This document shows positions 1-9,856 of a DNA stretch of 64,000 nucleotides, one piece after another. Each line of letters opens with the position of its first letter. Position 1 is the stretch's first letter. The stretch comes from an uncultured Clostridia bacterium (GTDB lineage: Bacteria > Bacillota > Clostridia > UMGS1810). Under the pieces are notes generated by a model, which did no database searches, was not told the origin of the DNA, and saw only the letters and a list, made by a program, of their open reading frames with translations. The stretch spans positions 62,001 through 126,000 of the forward strand of contig CAKSIN010000003.1 of assembly GCA_934463115.1 (NCBI GenBank). The letters run 5' to 3'. The translations under genes and the position numbers were made by a program.

Positions 1-1
1 C

Positions 2-532
2 AAATACACGTATGTAGCGTCGTATATGTATTCAAAACTGATGGCACTGCCGCAGTTTGCACCGACCGAGGACGAAATTAAAGACTTTTACACCAAAAAC
101 CTTGATTTGTACTTTGTGTACAACGGTGTCCGCGCAAAGCATATTTTGATTTCTCCGACAAAAAGTGATGACGGTAGTATAACCGACGCCGCATGGAAAG
201 AAGCGGAAAAGAAAGCCAATGACGTGTACAAGCTCGCGACAAACGGCAGCAATTTTGACGAGCTGATAAAGGAATACGGCGAAGATCCAGGAATGTCTGC
301 AAATCCGAACGGCTACACATTCGGCAAGGGCGAAATGGTAAGCGAATTTGAAGACGCTTGCTATTCAATGAAACCAGGCGAAATCAGCAAGCCTGTTAAA
401 TCGACATACGGATATCACATCATTAAGCTTGAAGAACAGCTCCCGTACTACAGCCTTGAGGACGCATACGAAACTATCGCAGCCGAGCTTGCAAAGCAAA
501 AACTTGACTCTTATATTGAGTCTTATAAATAA
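2..532 (+). CDS. PpiC/parvulin-type peptidyl-prolyl isomerase, 3' part
   Basis: This is the C-terminal part of an exported or membrane-attached foldase that catalyses proline cis/trans isomerisation in secreted proteins. The frame is already open at base 2 and continues upstream of an internal ATG at 26, so the gene starts outside the window. The parvulin domain runs from VRAKHILIS through the typical GKGEMVSEFEDA and STYGYHIIKLEE stretches (last ~130 residues). The family usually has an N-terminal signal or lipobox and a SurA/PrsA-like N domain, which are not visible here. It ends with TAA just before a strong hairpin terminator and faces the next gene convergently. It could be PrsA-like or a SurA_N-type lipoprotein; the part visible does not decide. 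Confidence 0.9.
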   Translation, partial: KYTYVASYMYSKLMALPQFAPTEDEIKDFYTKNLDLYFVYNGVRAKHILISPTKSDDGSITDAAWKEAEKKANDVYKLATNGSNFDELIKEYGEDPGMSANPNGYTFGKGEMVSEFEDACYSMKPGEISKPVKSTYGYHIIKLEEQLPYYSLEDAYETIAAELAKQKLDSYIESYK

Positions 533-545
533 ATTGCCAAAAATC

Positions 546-581
546 GGGCAGTGCATAACGTATAAATCGTTTGCACTGCCC
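546..581. terminator. Bidirectional intrinsic terminator
   Basis: A perfect 10-bp inverted repeat (GGGCAGTGCA, 546-555, against 572-581) is extended by AACG/CGTT with one bulged T, leaving a 7-nt AT loop. T-rich sequence follows on the plus side. It lies between the convergent foldase and oxidoreductase genes and probably serves both. Confidence 0.8.
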
Positions 582-612
582 TGTTGTTGCAGAATTTATT
601 TTATTTTACCAA

Positions 613-1596
613 TTATCCCACCGTCAGTACAACCTTGCCGACATTTTCTCCGCGCTGAAGTACGGCATGTGCCTCTTCTGCCTGTTCAATCGGGAAAGTT
701 TTATATATAGTCGGTTTTACAAGTCCCTCTTCAATCTTCGGGAACACATTTTTCACAAGCTCCGCAAGAATCTGCGCCTTAACCTCCGGGGTTCTCGAAC
801 GCAGAGTTGAGCCGATAATTCTTACATTTCTCACATAAATGTTTTTAAGGTCTATTTCCGTTTTCTGACCGGCAAGCGCCGCAATCATTATCCATCTTGC
901 GCCGTGCGTCAGATACGGCAGGCATTCACCCATATGCTCGCCGCCCAGGCAATCGATTGTAACATCAACTCCGCGACCGTTTTCAAGCTCGCGTTTCAGA
1001 ACATCAGCCGTTTTTTCCTTTGAAGTATTTATAATCACATCGGCATTTAAATGCTTTATCGATTCTGCAAATTCATCGGACAAAACCGAGGTTATCACCC
1101 TTATCCCGAATGCCTTTGCCATGGGAATTATAACGCTTGCAAGTCCGCTCGCTCCGGCATGCATCAAAAGTGTATTGCCTTCTTTTATTTTGCCCTCAAT
1201 AAAAAGATTCAAATACGCTGTTGCAAAAGCCTCCGGAATTGCCGCCGCCTCTACCATGGTGCAGTTTTTAGGCACAGGCATAAGCATATCGTGTTTTACG
1301 GCAACATACTCGGCATATCCTCCGCCGCCGAGGAGCGCACAAACCTTGTCTCCTGTTTTCCAATTTGATTTTTGCTTTGCACTGTCTCCGACTTCGACAA
1401 TTTCACCCGAAATTTCGAGTCCCATCCATTCCGGGCATTCCGGCGGTGGCGGATAATCTCCGTCTCTCTGCATTAAATCGGCACGGTTCAGTGCAGCCGC
1501 CTCAATCTTTACAAGTACCTCGTCCGATTTGATAATCGGATTAGGAACATCATCCCACCTTAACGATTTGTCATCATTTACAAGTATTGCTTTCAT
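613..1596 (-). CDS. Quinone oxidoreductase-like MDR protein (PIG3/QorA type)
   Basis: This is a 327-residue NAD(P)H-dependent medium-chain oxidoreductase, probably cytoplasmic, of the zinc-free quinone oxidoreductase branch. Visible landmarks are the N-terminal GroES-like half, the NRADLMQRDG segment typical of PIG3/Qor proteins, and a nucleotide-binding turn AGASGLASVIIPMAKAFG. No structural-zinc cysteine cluster is seen. The start is taken at MKAILVNDD because GGGAGG lies 8 nt upstream of this ATG; a longer open frame reaches 1650 but overlaps the upstream gene and lacks that signal. It is the last gene of the minus-strand run and ends before the shared terminator. The substrate is unknown. 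Its position behind two other sugar-type dehydrogenases suggests redox processing of an imported sugar, which is inference. Confidence 0.85.
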   Translation of the reverse strand: MKAILVNDDKSLRWDDVPNPIIKSDEVLVKIEAAALNRADLMQRDGDYPPPPECPEWMGLEISGEIVEVGDSAKQKSNWKTGDKVCALLGGGGYAEYVAVKHDMLMPVPKNCTMVEAAAIPEAFATAYLNLFIEGKIKEGNTLLMHAGASGLASVIIPMAKAFGIRVITSVLSDEFAESIKHLNADVIINTSKEKTADVLKRELENGRGVDVTIDCLGGEHMGECLPYLTHGARWIMIAALAGQKTEIDLKNIYVRNVRIIGSTLRSRTPEVKAQILAELVKNVFPKIEEGLVKPTIYKTFPIEQAEEAHAVLQRGENVGKVVLTVG

Positions 1597-1646
1597 TACA
1601 ATTCCTCCCTTATGTTCGTTATTATAAGTTTTTTGAGATTGTTTTA

Positions 1647-2660
1647 TCATTTAATATTACAGCATCTATGTATTGTTTTGTACAGTTCCAACTCATAATC
1701 ATACGAATTTGGATTTATTGTTTCACCGCGAACCATACCGGCAAATGAAGCAAGCATATCAGCATATCTGTCAAAAATATCTGTGCTGCCGCATGTACCG
1801 TCATCATTCCAGTCATCACTTGTACACTCCCTGAACCGGGTTATCATTTTCGGATACAAAAATCCGGTGTCCGAATATTCAAGCGGACGGATTTCAATGG
1901 TTTTTTCGGTTCCGGTTACGACAAGCTGACGGCGCATAAATCCGCCATTTTCAACATCACATGCTTTGGCAAATGATACACCGTTATCATATTCAAACAC
2001 CGCCATTGTGCAATCGTCGGAAAAAATGCCGTTCATACCTGTTTGTTTGTTTATGGTAATTATATTTTTCGGTTTACCCTGAATCTGCAAAATCAAATCA
2101 ATCAGGTGACATCCGAGATAATACATCATTCCGCCTTTGTAATTTTTGAGGTATTCCCTCAAGACATCGTTGTGTCTGCCGCCCATTTGCGCCTCAACAC
2201 TGATTATTTCGCCGAATTTACCGGCCTTGGCATCCCGGATAATCTTTTTTATAACCGGATTGTAACGGTACATATATCCGACATGAAAAACAACGCTATT
2301 TTTCCTGACGGTTTTTATCAATTCTTCAAAATCCGCAAGCTCCGTTCCGCCGGGCTTTTCCATGTGTATGTGTTTTCCGTTCTTTGCGGCAAGAGCGGCA
2401 TATTTTGTAATATATTTTTCCTCGGTTTCTATTGCAACAGCCTCTATCTCCGGATTATTCAAAATCTCTTCTACCGTCATTTCACGGCTGCCGTCGAAGT
2501 TCGGCATAGCATTCGGGAATTTTTCCCTTTCGTCTTCCGGAAAGGCATAACCAACAACATCAAAGTTTTCACTGTCATTTTTTAAAGCATTGAATATCTC
2601 GCAGCCGTGGGTATACACGCTTGTTCCGATCTGTGCTATTTTGATTTTTCTCGGATTCAT
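1647..2660 (-). CDS. Gfo/Idh/MocA family oxidoreductase
   Basis: This is a 337-residue NAD(P)-dependent sugar or inositol dehydrogenase-type protein. The N-terminal Rossmann half begins KIKIAQIGTSVYTHG, with a nucleotide loop that departs from strict GxGxxG, and carries the family signature EKPGG (HMEKPGGTEL) near residue 100. The C-terminal half has the GGRHNDVLREYLKNYKGG and YYLGCHLIDLILQIQG segments expected of the alpha/beta substrate domain; H182 in GCHLIDL sits where these enzymes have their catalytic histidine. It overlaps the upstream dehydrogenase by 4 bp (ATGA), so the two are translationally coupled. Members act on many hexoses, uronates and inositols, so the substrate cannot be named. 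Confidence 0.88.
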   Translation of the reverse strand: MNPRKIKIAQIGTSVYTHGCEIFNALKNDSENFDVVGYAFPEDEREKFPNAMPNFDGSREMTVEEILNNPEIEAVAIETEEKYITKYAALAAKNGKHIHMEKPGGTELADFEELIKTVRKNSVVFHVGYMYRYNPVIKKIIRDAKAGKFGEIISVEAQMGGRHNDVLREYLKNYKGGMMYYLGCHLIDLILQIQGKPKNIITINKQTGMNGIFSDDCTMAVFEYDNGVSFAKACDVENGGFMRRQLVVTGTEKTIEIRPLEYSDTGFLYPKMITRFRECTSDDWNDDGTCGSTDIFDRYADMLASFAGMVRGETINPNSYDYELELYKTIHRCCNIK

Positions 2661-3670
2661 TTCAAATTTCTCCAGTCAAACTGCACTATCGGAAATGATT
2701 TTTCGGACGCGAGTCTGCCGTATACCTCGGGAGCGTCAAGTGGCGAATGTGTTTCCTCAACCAAATCCGAAAAATTCAGTCTGCCGAGCGATACCAGCTT
2801 TTGTATCGCGCAAACGTCATCGCGGGTTGTCCACATTCCCGGTGAAGACTCCGCCTCGGGGCGAGCCAGCGTATGTGCTCCGATAAGTGACACACCCGGT
2901 CCGTGTACCTTGTGATAGTAGTCTATAGTAAAATCCGAATCCCTTGTGCATCCGAGCAGGGCTACCCTGCCGAATTTTGCCATGCAGTCAAGAACACTGT
3001 CCAGCGCTTTTCCGTTCCCCGTGACCTCAATTGCAACATTTGCTCCGCCGCCCGTGAGCTCAATAACCTTTTTTGAAAAATCATTATCAAACGGATCCAA
3101 TGCATAGTCGGCACCTACTTCCAGCGCTCTTTTGCGCTTGCCCGGAATAGGATCAACAGCTATAACCGGAACGGCTCCGGCTGCTTTGAGGAGCATAACC
3201 CCTGCCATGCCGAGCACTCCCATACCCATTACAACAGCCGATTCGCCTATTTCCAAACGGCATTTTCTTACGGCGGACATTGGGAATGTGGCAATGTGCC
3301 AAAGCGCCGCCTCGCTGAACCCGATACACGGATTTTCTATTTTGTTAACATTGTTTTTGTTTATACAAACATACTGCGAATGAACGCTCCACGACAGTGC
3401 CACTCTGTCACCGACTGACAAACCGCTAACATTTTCACCGACCTGCACAACCGTGCCCGATGAACTGTATCCGCCGCGGCGCGGGAAAGGCGGCACCGTT
3501 CCCTCACGAGTCACGTTGCGTTCGCCCGTCAGATTGGCTCTTTCCGTTCCGCTGCTGACAGTCGACACTGCCAGCTTAACGAGAACATCATCGGTCTTAA
3601 GCTCGGGAGTATCCTCGCAAACAAGCTCGGTTTTGTTTTTTTCAACAAACAGAATAGATTTTGTTTTCAT
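2657..3670 (-). CDS. Medium-chain dehydrogenase/reductase (alcohol dehydrogenase-like)
   Basis: This 337-residue MDR-family protein has a GroES-like N half and a Rossmann NAD(P)-binding half with the turn VVMGMGVLGMAGVMLLKAAG around residues 155-175. The four-cysteine structural zinc lobe of classical alcohol dehydrogenases is absent. It is translationally coupled to the Gfo/Idh/MocA gene; such pairs are often found in sugar clusters, where one oxidises and the other acts on a keto intermediate. The start is placed at MKTKSILFV, with GGGTGAG 7 nt upstream, rather than at the in-frame ATG seven codons earlier. A good promoter lies just upstream, so this gene probably heads its own three-gene transcript (3670 to 613). 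Confidence 0.85.
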   Translation of the reverse strand: MKTKSILFVEKNKTELVCEDTPELKTDDVLVKLAVSTVSSGTERANLTGERNVTREGTVPPFPRRGGYSSSGTVVQVGENVSGLSVGDRVALSWSVHSQYVCINKNNVNKIENPCIGFSEAALWHIATFPMSAVRKCRLEIGESAVVMGMGVLGMAGVMLLKAAGAVPVIAVDPIPGKRKRALEVGADYALDPFDNDFSKKVIELTGGGANVAIEVTGNGKALDSVLDCMAKFGRVALLGCTRDSDFTIDYYHKVHGPGVSLIGAHTLARPEAESSPGMWTTRDDVCAIQKLVSLGRLNFSDLVEETHSPLDAPEVYGRLASEKSFPIVQFDWRNLK

Positions 3671-3709
3671 AAAAATTCTCACCCAAATCAAAGTATATTG
3701 TTTACCGGT

Positions 3710-3738
3710 ATTATAGCAAACCGCATATTTAAAGTCTA
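3710..3738 (-). promoter_or_regulatory. Sigma-A-type promoter for the dehydrogenase trio
   Basis: On the minus strand, TAGACT (-35) is followed by a 17-nt spacer and TATAAT (-10), 40 nt upstream of the start at 3670. It suggests that the three oxidoreductases can be transcribed apart from the glycosidase genes upstream. Confidence 0.55.
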
Positions 3739-3817
3739 CAACGTGGACAAAAGATAAACATTTCGGTCTGCCTATATATTTTCAAAACCGAAAATACGCT
3801 AAAATATTTACGCTTTA

Positions 3818-5137
3818 TCAACATTGTATTTCTGCAATTATAAATCCGTATGGCTCTATTTGCAAATTATCTTCACAAACATCCATTCCATATGACATAA
3901 GAATATCTTTTATCAAAAATCTTTCCGAAAGACTCGCGGTGATTTTCTTGTTTTTACAATTAACGGCAACAAGAAGTTTTTGAGAGTCGGATTCCTTGAC
4001 ATATACGGCAATTTCATCAGAAGATGAATTTTTTATCCAACGCATTTTTCCGTTTACAATTGCATCGCAATTGTGATGAACAAAGTGTATTTTATTTATA
4101 AACTCTCTTCTGCGAACACCGTCTGCGGTAAATGCGCGCGACCAATCGGATGCACTGCGCCTTCCGAAAAAGCGATTGGAGAACATACAGTTTTCCGCCC
4201 TGTCGCATACCTCATAGCCGTTCCACAGGAATGATACGCCGTCAAAGGTATTTGTGATAACAAGAGCAGCTTCTACACCGCGCGATGTCATGTCTATCTC
4301 GTTGCGATTGAGTACGCAGTCACTTGCGATATCGTGGCTGTCGATTGTACGGAGCAAACGTTTTACATTATCGCCGTATATTTCTTTTTCTTCATTGTAT
4401 CGCTGTTCAAGCTCGGACGCAAGCTTATCGCGGCAAAAAATGTCAAGCATGAGCACATTCCAGGCTATGTTATAACTGAAATCAAAGACTCCGTCTAAAT
4501 ACTCGGCTTTTCTGCCCTCGTTAAGAGTAATCAAATCCGGCTTTATTTTTTTTAGATAATCAAATGATTCCCGCCAAAAATCAAGAGGAATATAATCGCC
4601 CACATCACAGCGGAAACCGTCTGCACCAAATTCGGTTATAAACATCTCCATATTGTCTCTAAGATATATTCTGAGCTCCGGATTGTCAAAATTCAGCCTT
4701 GCAAACGGCCACTCTTTGGCAATAAACACGCTGCCGTCTTCATTTCTGATTACAAAATCAGGATGTTCATCTATAAATACCGCGCTCTTTCCGCAATGCA
4801 GATATACCAAATCGAACAGTACCAAAAGACCGTTATTGTGCGCTTCCTCAACAAACGATTTTAAATCTTCGTTTGTTCCGTACTCATCATCGACATTGTA
4901 ATAGTCTGCCATTTTGTACGGATTCTTCGGATTATCCGTACCGGATGCCCTCTGCCGTTCACTCCACGTAGATTTGTCCGAATCATTTTCCGCAACCCAA
5001 ACCGGGCACAAATACACAATATCAACTCCGAGCGAAGCTATGTGCGGCAAAAGGTCTTTTGCCGCATTAATCGTTCCCTCGGGTGTAAATGTACGAGGTG
5101 CCAGCTGATAAATAATCATGTTTTCTCTCTTTCTCAT
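3818..5137 (-). CDS. GH13 alpha-amylase-family glycosidase (cytoplasmic)
   Basis: This 439-residue alpha-glucosidase/amylase-type enzyme has no signal peptide, so it should act on imported oligosaccharides. The four GH13 signature regions can be read: LLVLFDLVYLH (region I), GFRCDVGD with the nucleophile Asp178 (II), ITLNEGR with acid/base Glu207 (III) and TIDSHDIAS with His268-Asp269 (IV). Region I has DLVYLH where DxxxNH is usual. The start MRKRENM is favoured by GGAGG 8 nt upstream; MIIYQL six codons later is the alternative. It is separated by 15 nt from the upstream GH2 gene. At 439 residues it is close to a minimal catalytic domain plus a short C-terminal beta domain. The exact specificity is not predictable. 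Confidence 0.85.
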   Translation of the reverse strand: MRKRENMIIYQLAPRTFTPEGTINAAKDLLPHIASLGVDIVYLCPVWVAENDSDKSTWSERQRASGTDNPKNPYKMADYYNVDDEYGTNEDLKSFVEEAHNNGLLVLFDLVYLHCGKSAVFIDEHPDFVIRNEDGSVFIAKEWPFARLNFDNPELRIYLRDNMEMFITEFGADGFRCDVGDYIPLDFWRESFDYLKKIKPDLITLNEGRKAEYLDGVFDFSYNIAWNVLMLDIFCRDKLASELEQRYNEEKEIYGDNVKRLLRTIDSHDIASDCVLNRNEIDMTSRGVEAALVITNTFDGVSFLWNGYEVCDRAENCMFSNRFFGRRSASDWSRAFTADGVRRREFINKIHFVHHNCDAIVNGKMRWIKNSSSDEIAVYVKESDSQKLLVAVNCKNKKITASLSERFLIKDILMSYGMDVCEDNLQIEPYGFIIAEIQC

Positions 5138-5152
5138 AACAAAATCCTCCGC

Positions 5153-7990
5153 TTACATTATATAAAATGAATACTCAATATTTTTTCTGTCAAGACGGTA
5201 TTTTTCCATTAACTGCGGTCCGCAGCTGCCGGAGCCTATACCCGATACCGCGGCATCTATGCGCACATTTGTAAACCCGTTTTTTACAAGTTCGTCAGTA
5301 TGCATAGCGCGTGTAAGTGCGTCGGAGGTATACTGCGAAACATTAAATTCAAACTCCCCGTCCGACACAAACGTTATGCCGCAGCCCATACTCAGGTATT
5401 TGGCATGTATGTGGTTGCCGTGTTCCTGCGGCATCGGATAATTAACATACTGGTTTTCGGCATCTGAGGTGTACATACCAACCTTTGTGTGGCGGCACAT
5501 GTCAATATAGCACTCCTGCTCACCCATTCCGAAATATGTAAATTTATCATTATCGGATAAAAGTGTGTATTCGAATCCGAATCTCGGAAGATATATATCC
5601 GTATCCTCCCGTACATTTGCGGTTACATCCACCTTTATTTCACCGCCTGCAAAAAAAGTGTATGATGTTTCAAAATTCAGGATAGGTATTCTTGATATTC
5701 CGGCAAGACTGCCGCGAACAGTAATTGTATTACCGTTTGCAAAGCACTCATGTATATTGGTACACGGAATATTAAGATTTTCGCCTTCCCAGTTATCACC
5801 TTTTATCATACCCCATTTTTTCTTTACATGCCTGTCATTATCGGTTGGGGCGCGCCACACACTGAGTACCGGTGCTTTCGCAAACAATTCTGAACCATGC
5901 TTAACAAAACTGCAGATATTTCCGTAGTGCGTATCAAATTTATAGCAAAATCCGTTGCCGTTTATTACAAAAAATCTCCCGTCTTTAGCCGCATCTGCCG
6001 GAATTTTATTCACAGCAAGCGGTTTTGGAATGCACGGAAGTTTAAACTGTTTCATTCCTATTTCGCGTTTATCCGCACTGAACTGACGTATATTCAAATA
6101 CACTCCGAATGCACATTCTTCCGGGATGTCAAAAGGTATATCGTACAATCCGCTGCGTTTCGGCTGCAAACTCACCGCAATATCCGTCCTTTGCGTGATA
6201 ATACCGTCCACGCTCAATTCTGCCGTAAACAATGTTTCGCTGAGATTAATGAAATCGTACAAATTGGTTATCTTTATTCTGCCGCCGCAGAGCACGGCAT
6301 CAAAATTCTGATACGCATATTTTGTGCACAAACTTCCCGACTTTAGTTTGCGGTCTGCAAATACCAATCCGTCGCAGCAATAGTTTACATCGGACACTTT
6401 TTCTCCGAAATCTCCGCCATATCTGAACACACCGTTTACATCGGCCACATGATCCGCCCACTCCCATATGCATCCGCCTATAAGATTGGGATATTTTCGG
6501 AATAACTGCATGTAGTCATAAACATCTCCGGGACCGTTGCCCATTGCATGAGAATACTCACACAGGAAAAACGGTTTATTGTTTGCGGTATTCTGCGCAC
6601 ATTCTTCGGTTTCATCCACCGAAAAATACATTTGAGATATCACATCTACCTTTGTGTTGTCTCCTTTTCTTGACGCATCCTCACAGTGAATCAGCCGACC
6701 GTCCGCGCGTTTTCGTGTCCAGTCAATCATTATTTCCTGATTCATGCCGTAGCCGCTTTCGTTTTGCATCGACCACATTATTATACAGCCGAAGTTTTTG
6801 TCACGTTCAACCGTACGCGAGAGCCTTTCAAAAAACAAAGGTGTAAAGCGCTTATCGCAGCATGGCCATATGTCATTTTCCACATCAAAGTAGTATTTTT
6901 GAGACGCATAACGCGATATAAACCCATGCGTTTCAATATCCGCTTCATCTATTACATATAAACCGAGCATATCACAAAATTCCAAAAACACAGGAGACGG
7001 CGGATAATGCGATGTTCTCACGCAGTTTATATTAAGATTCTTCATCATAGTCAGGTCGTTGAGGATTTCCGATTCGTTAAGGCAGTATCCCTTTTCAGGG
7101 TGGTTGTCATGATGATTAACACCCTTAAGGATTACCGGAGTACCGTTTATGAGCAATTCGTTTTTGTCGGAAATGCTCACACTTCGCATTCCTACCCTGA
7201 ATGGTATATATTCTGTCTTTCCCTTTACAACAACAGTGTACAGATTCGGAGTTTCGGCTGTCCACAAAATCGGATTATTAAGCTGTGTTACAATTTTTCC
7301 GTCAAAATAAATATCATAATCGTCCGTGTCAACCTCTATATTCTTATCATCGGCGTATATGCTTATATCCGCAATGTGTCCGTGCTCCCTGGACAAAAGG
7401 TACACATCGCGAAAAATTCCGGAATATCTGAAATGGTCCTGGTCTTCCATGTAGCTGCCGAGACACCATTTGAGCACTCTTACCTCAACACTGTTTGTTC
7501 CGCATACGATATAATCGGTTATATTAAATTCAGCAGTAAGGTGCGAACCCTGCGTATAGCCCACATACCTGCCGTTTATGTACAAAAACATGCATGACGA
7601 CACTCCGTCAAATACAATATACGTTTCACGCTGAGACCAACCGGACTCAATATCAAAACTTCGTCTGTATACACCGCAGGGATTGTCTGCCGGAACATAC
7701 GGCGGTTCAACAGAAAAAGGATAACACAGATTTATGTAATTCGGTGTTTCATATCCGTTTGCCTGCCAGCAGGAAGGAACATCGGTTTTGCTCCAATCCG
7801 TAATTTTTTCGGGCACATCTATATCCCTTTCAAAAAAGGCAAAATCCCAGCGGCCGTTAAGCAGCCTGAAATATGCGGATTCCGTTCTGTTTCCCTTCAG
7901 AGCTTTTTCGACCGTATCATATGGTATATAATAAGAGCGCGGAGGCTCGCGGTTTTCAGATGTTTTGTCAAATTTTTCGTATAGTCTCAT
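5153..7990 (-). CDS. GH2 beta-galactosidase (LacZ-like)
   Basis: This is a 945-residue cytoplasmic glycoside hydrolase family 2 enzyme. The order is a jelly-roll sugar-binding domain (about 35-200), a shortened Ig-like domain (about 205-275), the TIM barrel (about 280-570), and a C-terminal beta-galactosidase small-chain-type domain (about 690-940). The barrel entry motif ILKGVNHHDNHPEKG is present. The acid/base glutamate is Glu411 in IMWSMQNESG and the nucleophile is Glu478 in FFLCEYSHAMGNG. These match long LacZ/EbgA-type galactosidases rather than glucuronidases. It overlaps the GH127 gene by 4 bp, so the two exo-enzymes are probably made together. The family also contains other beta-glycosidases, but HAMGNG and the C-terminal domain favour beta-galactosidase. 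Confidence 0.93.
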   Translation of the reverse strand: MRLYEKFDKTSENREPPRSYYIPYDTVEKALKGNRTESAYFRLLNGRWDFAFFERDIDVPEKITDWSKTDVPSCWQANGYETPNYINLCYPFSVEPPYVPADNPCGVYRRSFDIESGWSQRETYIVFDGVSSCMFLYINGRYVGYTQGSHLTAEFNITDYIVCGTNSVEVRVLKWCLGSYMEDQDHFRYSGIFRDVYLLSREHGHIADISIYADDKNIEVDTDDYDIYFDGKIVTQLNNPILWTAETPNLYTVVVKGKTEYIPFRVGMRSVSISDKNELLINGTPVILKGVNHHDNHPEKGYCLNESEILNDLTMMKNLNINCVRTSHYPPSPVFLEFCDMLGLYVIDEADIETHGFISRYASQKYYFDVENDIWPCCDKRFTPLFFERLSRTVERDKNFGCIIMWSMQNESGYGMNQEIMIDWTRKRADGRLIHCEDASRKGDNTKVDVISQMYFSVDETEECAQNTANNKPFFLCEYSHAMGNGPGDVYDYMQLFRKYPNLIGGCIWEWADHVADVNGVFRYGGDFGEKVSDVNYCCDGLVFADRKLKSGSLCTKYAYQNFDAVLCGGRIKITNLYDFINLSETLFTAELSVDGIITQRTDIAVSLQPKRSGLYDIPFDIPEECAFGVYLNIRQFSADKREIGMKQFKLPCIPKPLAVNKIPADAAKDGRFFVINGNGFCYKFDTHYGNICSFVKHGSELFAKAPVLSVWRAPTDNDRHVKKKWGMIKGDNWEGENLNIPCTNIHECFANGNTITVRGSLAGISRIPILNFETSYTFFAGGEIKVDVTANVREDTDIYLPRFGFEYTLLSDNDKFTYFGMGEQECYIDMCRHTKVGMYTSDAENQYVNYPMPQEHGNHIHAKYLSMGCGITFVSDGEFEFNVSQYTSDALTRAMHTDELVKNGFTNVRIDAAVSGIGSGSCGPQLMEKYRLDRKNIEYSFYIM

Positions 7991-9831
7991 CCATTATCTC
8001 CTTGCCTTATAAAAGGTATCTCTGTAATCCTTAAAGCCGTACATCCGTACGGAATCATGCCGACTTTTTTTATTTCCCCAAGCGGATGAACAGATTTCGG
8101 TTCAACATCACAATGGCCGTAATTAAAATCCCATTCTATATTGCACATATCCGCAAACAGCCGCACAGGAGGATTATTTGTATCAAATGCATTGTCGAAA
8201 TCATCATTTTCCATATATTTAAACTCTGTGCCGGCAAGCGCATAATTCCACTCCGACTGCGGATAGATGTAGTAGTCGCAATAAGGAAATTTTCTTTCAA
8301 CGTTATCTGCTGTATACTCCACTTTTTCCCATTTTTCGGCTATGGGTACACTATACAGCAGTGCGCCGCGGCGAACACACACCATATCATTCGGGCGGAA
8401 AATAATTTCCGTTTCAAATTCAAGCTCCACATCTATTTCTTCGGTGCCGCTCCATGTTTTCGATATATCCGCAAATGCTGCGGTGGCAGTTTCCTTTCCG
8501 TTTATACGCGCCATGGCGGCAAACCCCGGAATACGAACATGCAATGTAAACTCCACAGGTGAATCAACCGACACAATGTACTTTAGTTTTCCGCGGAACG
8601 GATAGTTTGTAATCAGCTTACATTCTACATTTACCGAGCCGATGTTTGTACAGATAACTGCCGGCAACAGCGCACAAGATGCAATGCCGTCCGAAGTTTC
8701 CATAAACGACGTCAGGGCGAATTTCGGAAATCCCTGACCGAAATTTGCCGTGCAGCACCCGAAGTGCGGCTCCAGACCGAATGTATGGGCAACATTATTG
8801 TTGGTTCGGAAAGGCTGCTTGGACATAGGGAAGCACGCAACCTGATTTATCATCTGATCATACTGATGAGTCCACATATCAGTGCTGACGGCTGCCGGCA
8901 GAGAATTAAACGCAAGACTCTCCAGCCTGTCTAACCACTTAACGTTACCCGAAACGGCAAACAGCCATTCGTACGAGTACATAAGCTCAACAACACTGCA
9001 CAGCTCCGCACCCTGCACCGGCGAATTACCCGAAAGATTTTCATCTCCGTTAAAATGTCCGGCAGCGGTACCGTGAATTTTATCCAAATACTTAATGCTC
9101 AAATCGGCAAATTCTTCAGAATCAATATCATCATACAATGACCATAGTGCTTCCGACTTCAACATCATTGCAATATTTACCACGTGCGAATAGTACTCCC
9201 ACTCATCTATGCAGTCATCCAGGAGATTTATTTTAAGCAGTTCGCGCCAGTCAAATCCCTGAACGCGCAGTTTTCGCGCCAGTGTGAGCAGCCATTTTTC
9301 ACCGGTATCTCTGTACACATAGTATATCGGAATCAGTCCCTCAAACCATCTTGCCGCACCCCAATTGCGCAAGGTATTGCGGTTTATGTGCGAATTGAAG
9401 TTCCTGAGGCATTTGTACACAGCGTCTATCGCACGTCTGTCTCCCGAGCAATCGTAATACACACACAGCACCTTTGCAATAAGCAGCACTGCCCATGTGT
9501 CGTAATTATTGCGTTCGTCGTCTGCGCACGGGCAGATCCAACCGTCCTCCCTCTGAAAGGAAATAATTGCGTCGATATATTTTTTTGCCCGGCTTATCAT
9601 GTCTGAATCATCAAGAAGGTATGCCAGCGGCACAAATCCGTCCAGCCAGTAGGGAACTCTCTCCCAACCTTCACATTTGCCGCCTATCCATGCGCTGTCG
9701 CGGACATCAGGCCACACCTTGTCAAGATTGCCGCAAAGTCCGTCTGCCTGTATCCTGAGTTGACGCAATAACCAACCTGTCGGTTTTATTTCCTTTGTTG
9801 TAAAAAAATTGTATTTTAAATGTTTAGGCAT
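7987..9831 (-). CDS. GH127-like beta-L-arabinofuranosidase (DUF1680)
   Basis: This 614-residue protein of the DUF1680/GH127-GH146 group has no signal peptide. Known members remove beta-L-arabinofuranose using a zinc-held cysteine nucleophile. The characteristic HFGCCTANFGQG motif (Cys359-Cys360) and the upstream GAELCSVVE motif (Glu276, Cys278), which in the family supply the zinc ligands and the acid/base glutamate, are both present. The rest looks like an (alpha/alpha)6 barrel followed by beta-sandwich sequence. It is coupled to the GH2 gene and sits directly behind the permeases, which fits trimming of imported arabinose-decorated oligosaccharides. A related uronidase or other specificity within DUF1680 cannot be excluded. 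Confidence 0.88.
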   Translation of the reverse strand: MPKHLKYNFFTTKEIKPTGWLLRQLRIQADGLCGNLDKVWPDVRDSAWIGGKCEGWERVPYWLDGFVPLAYLLDDSDMISRAKKYIDAIISFQREDGWICPCADDERNNYDTWAVLLIAKVLCVYYDCSGDRRAIDAVYKCLRNFNSHINRNTLRNWGAARWFEGLIPIYYVYRDTGEKWLLTLARKLRVQGFDWRELLKINLLDDCIDEWEYYSHVVNIAMMLKSEALWSLYDDIDSEEFADLSIKYLDKIHGTAAGHFNGDENLSGNSPVQGAELCSVVELMYSYEWLFAVSGNVKWLDRLESLAFNSLPAAVSTDMWTHQYDQMINQVACFPMSKQPFRTNNNVAHTFGLEPHFGCCTANFGQGFPKFALTSFMETSDGIASCALLPAVICTNIGSVNVECKLITNYPFRGKLKYIVSVDSPVEFTLHVRIPGFAAMARINGKETATAAFADISKTWSGTEEIDVELEFETEIIFRPNDMVCVRRGALLYSVPIAEKWEKVEYTADNVERKFPYCDYYIYPQSEWNYALAGTEFKYMENDDFDNAFDTNNPPVRLFADMCNIEWDFNYGHCDVEPKSVHPLGEIKKVGMIPYGCTALRITEIPFIRQGDNG

Positions 9832-9856
9832 TGTATTGTCCTTTCATAAAATTATG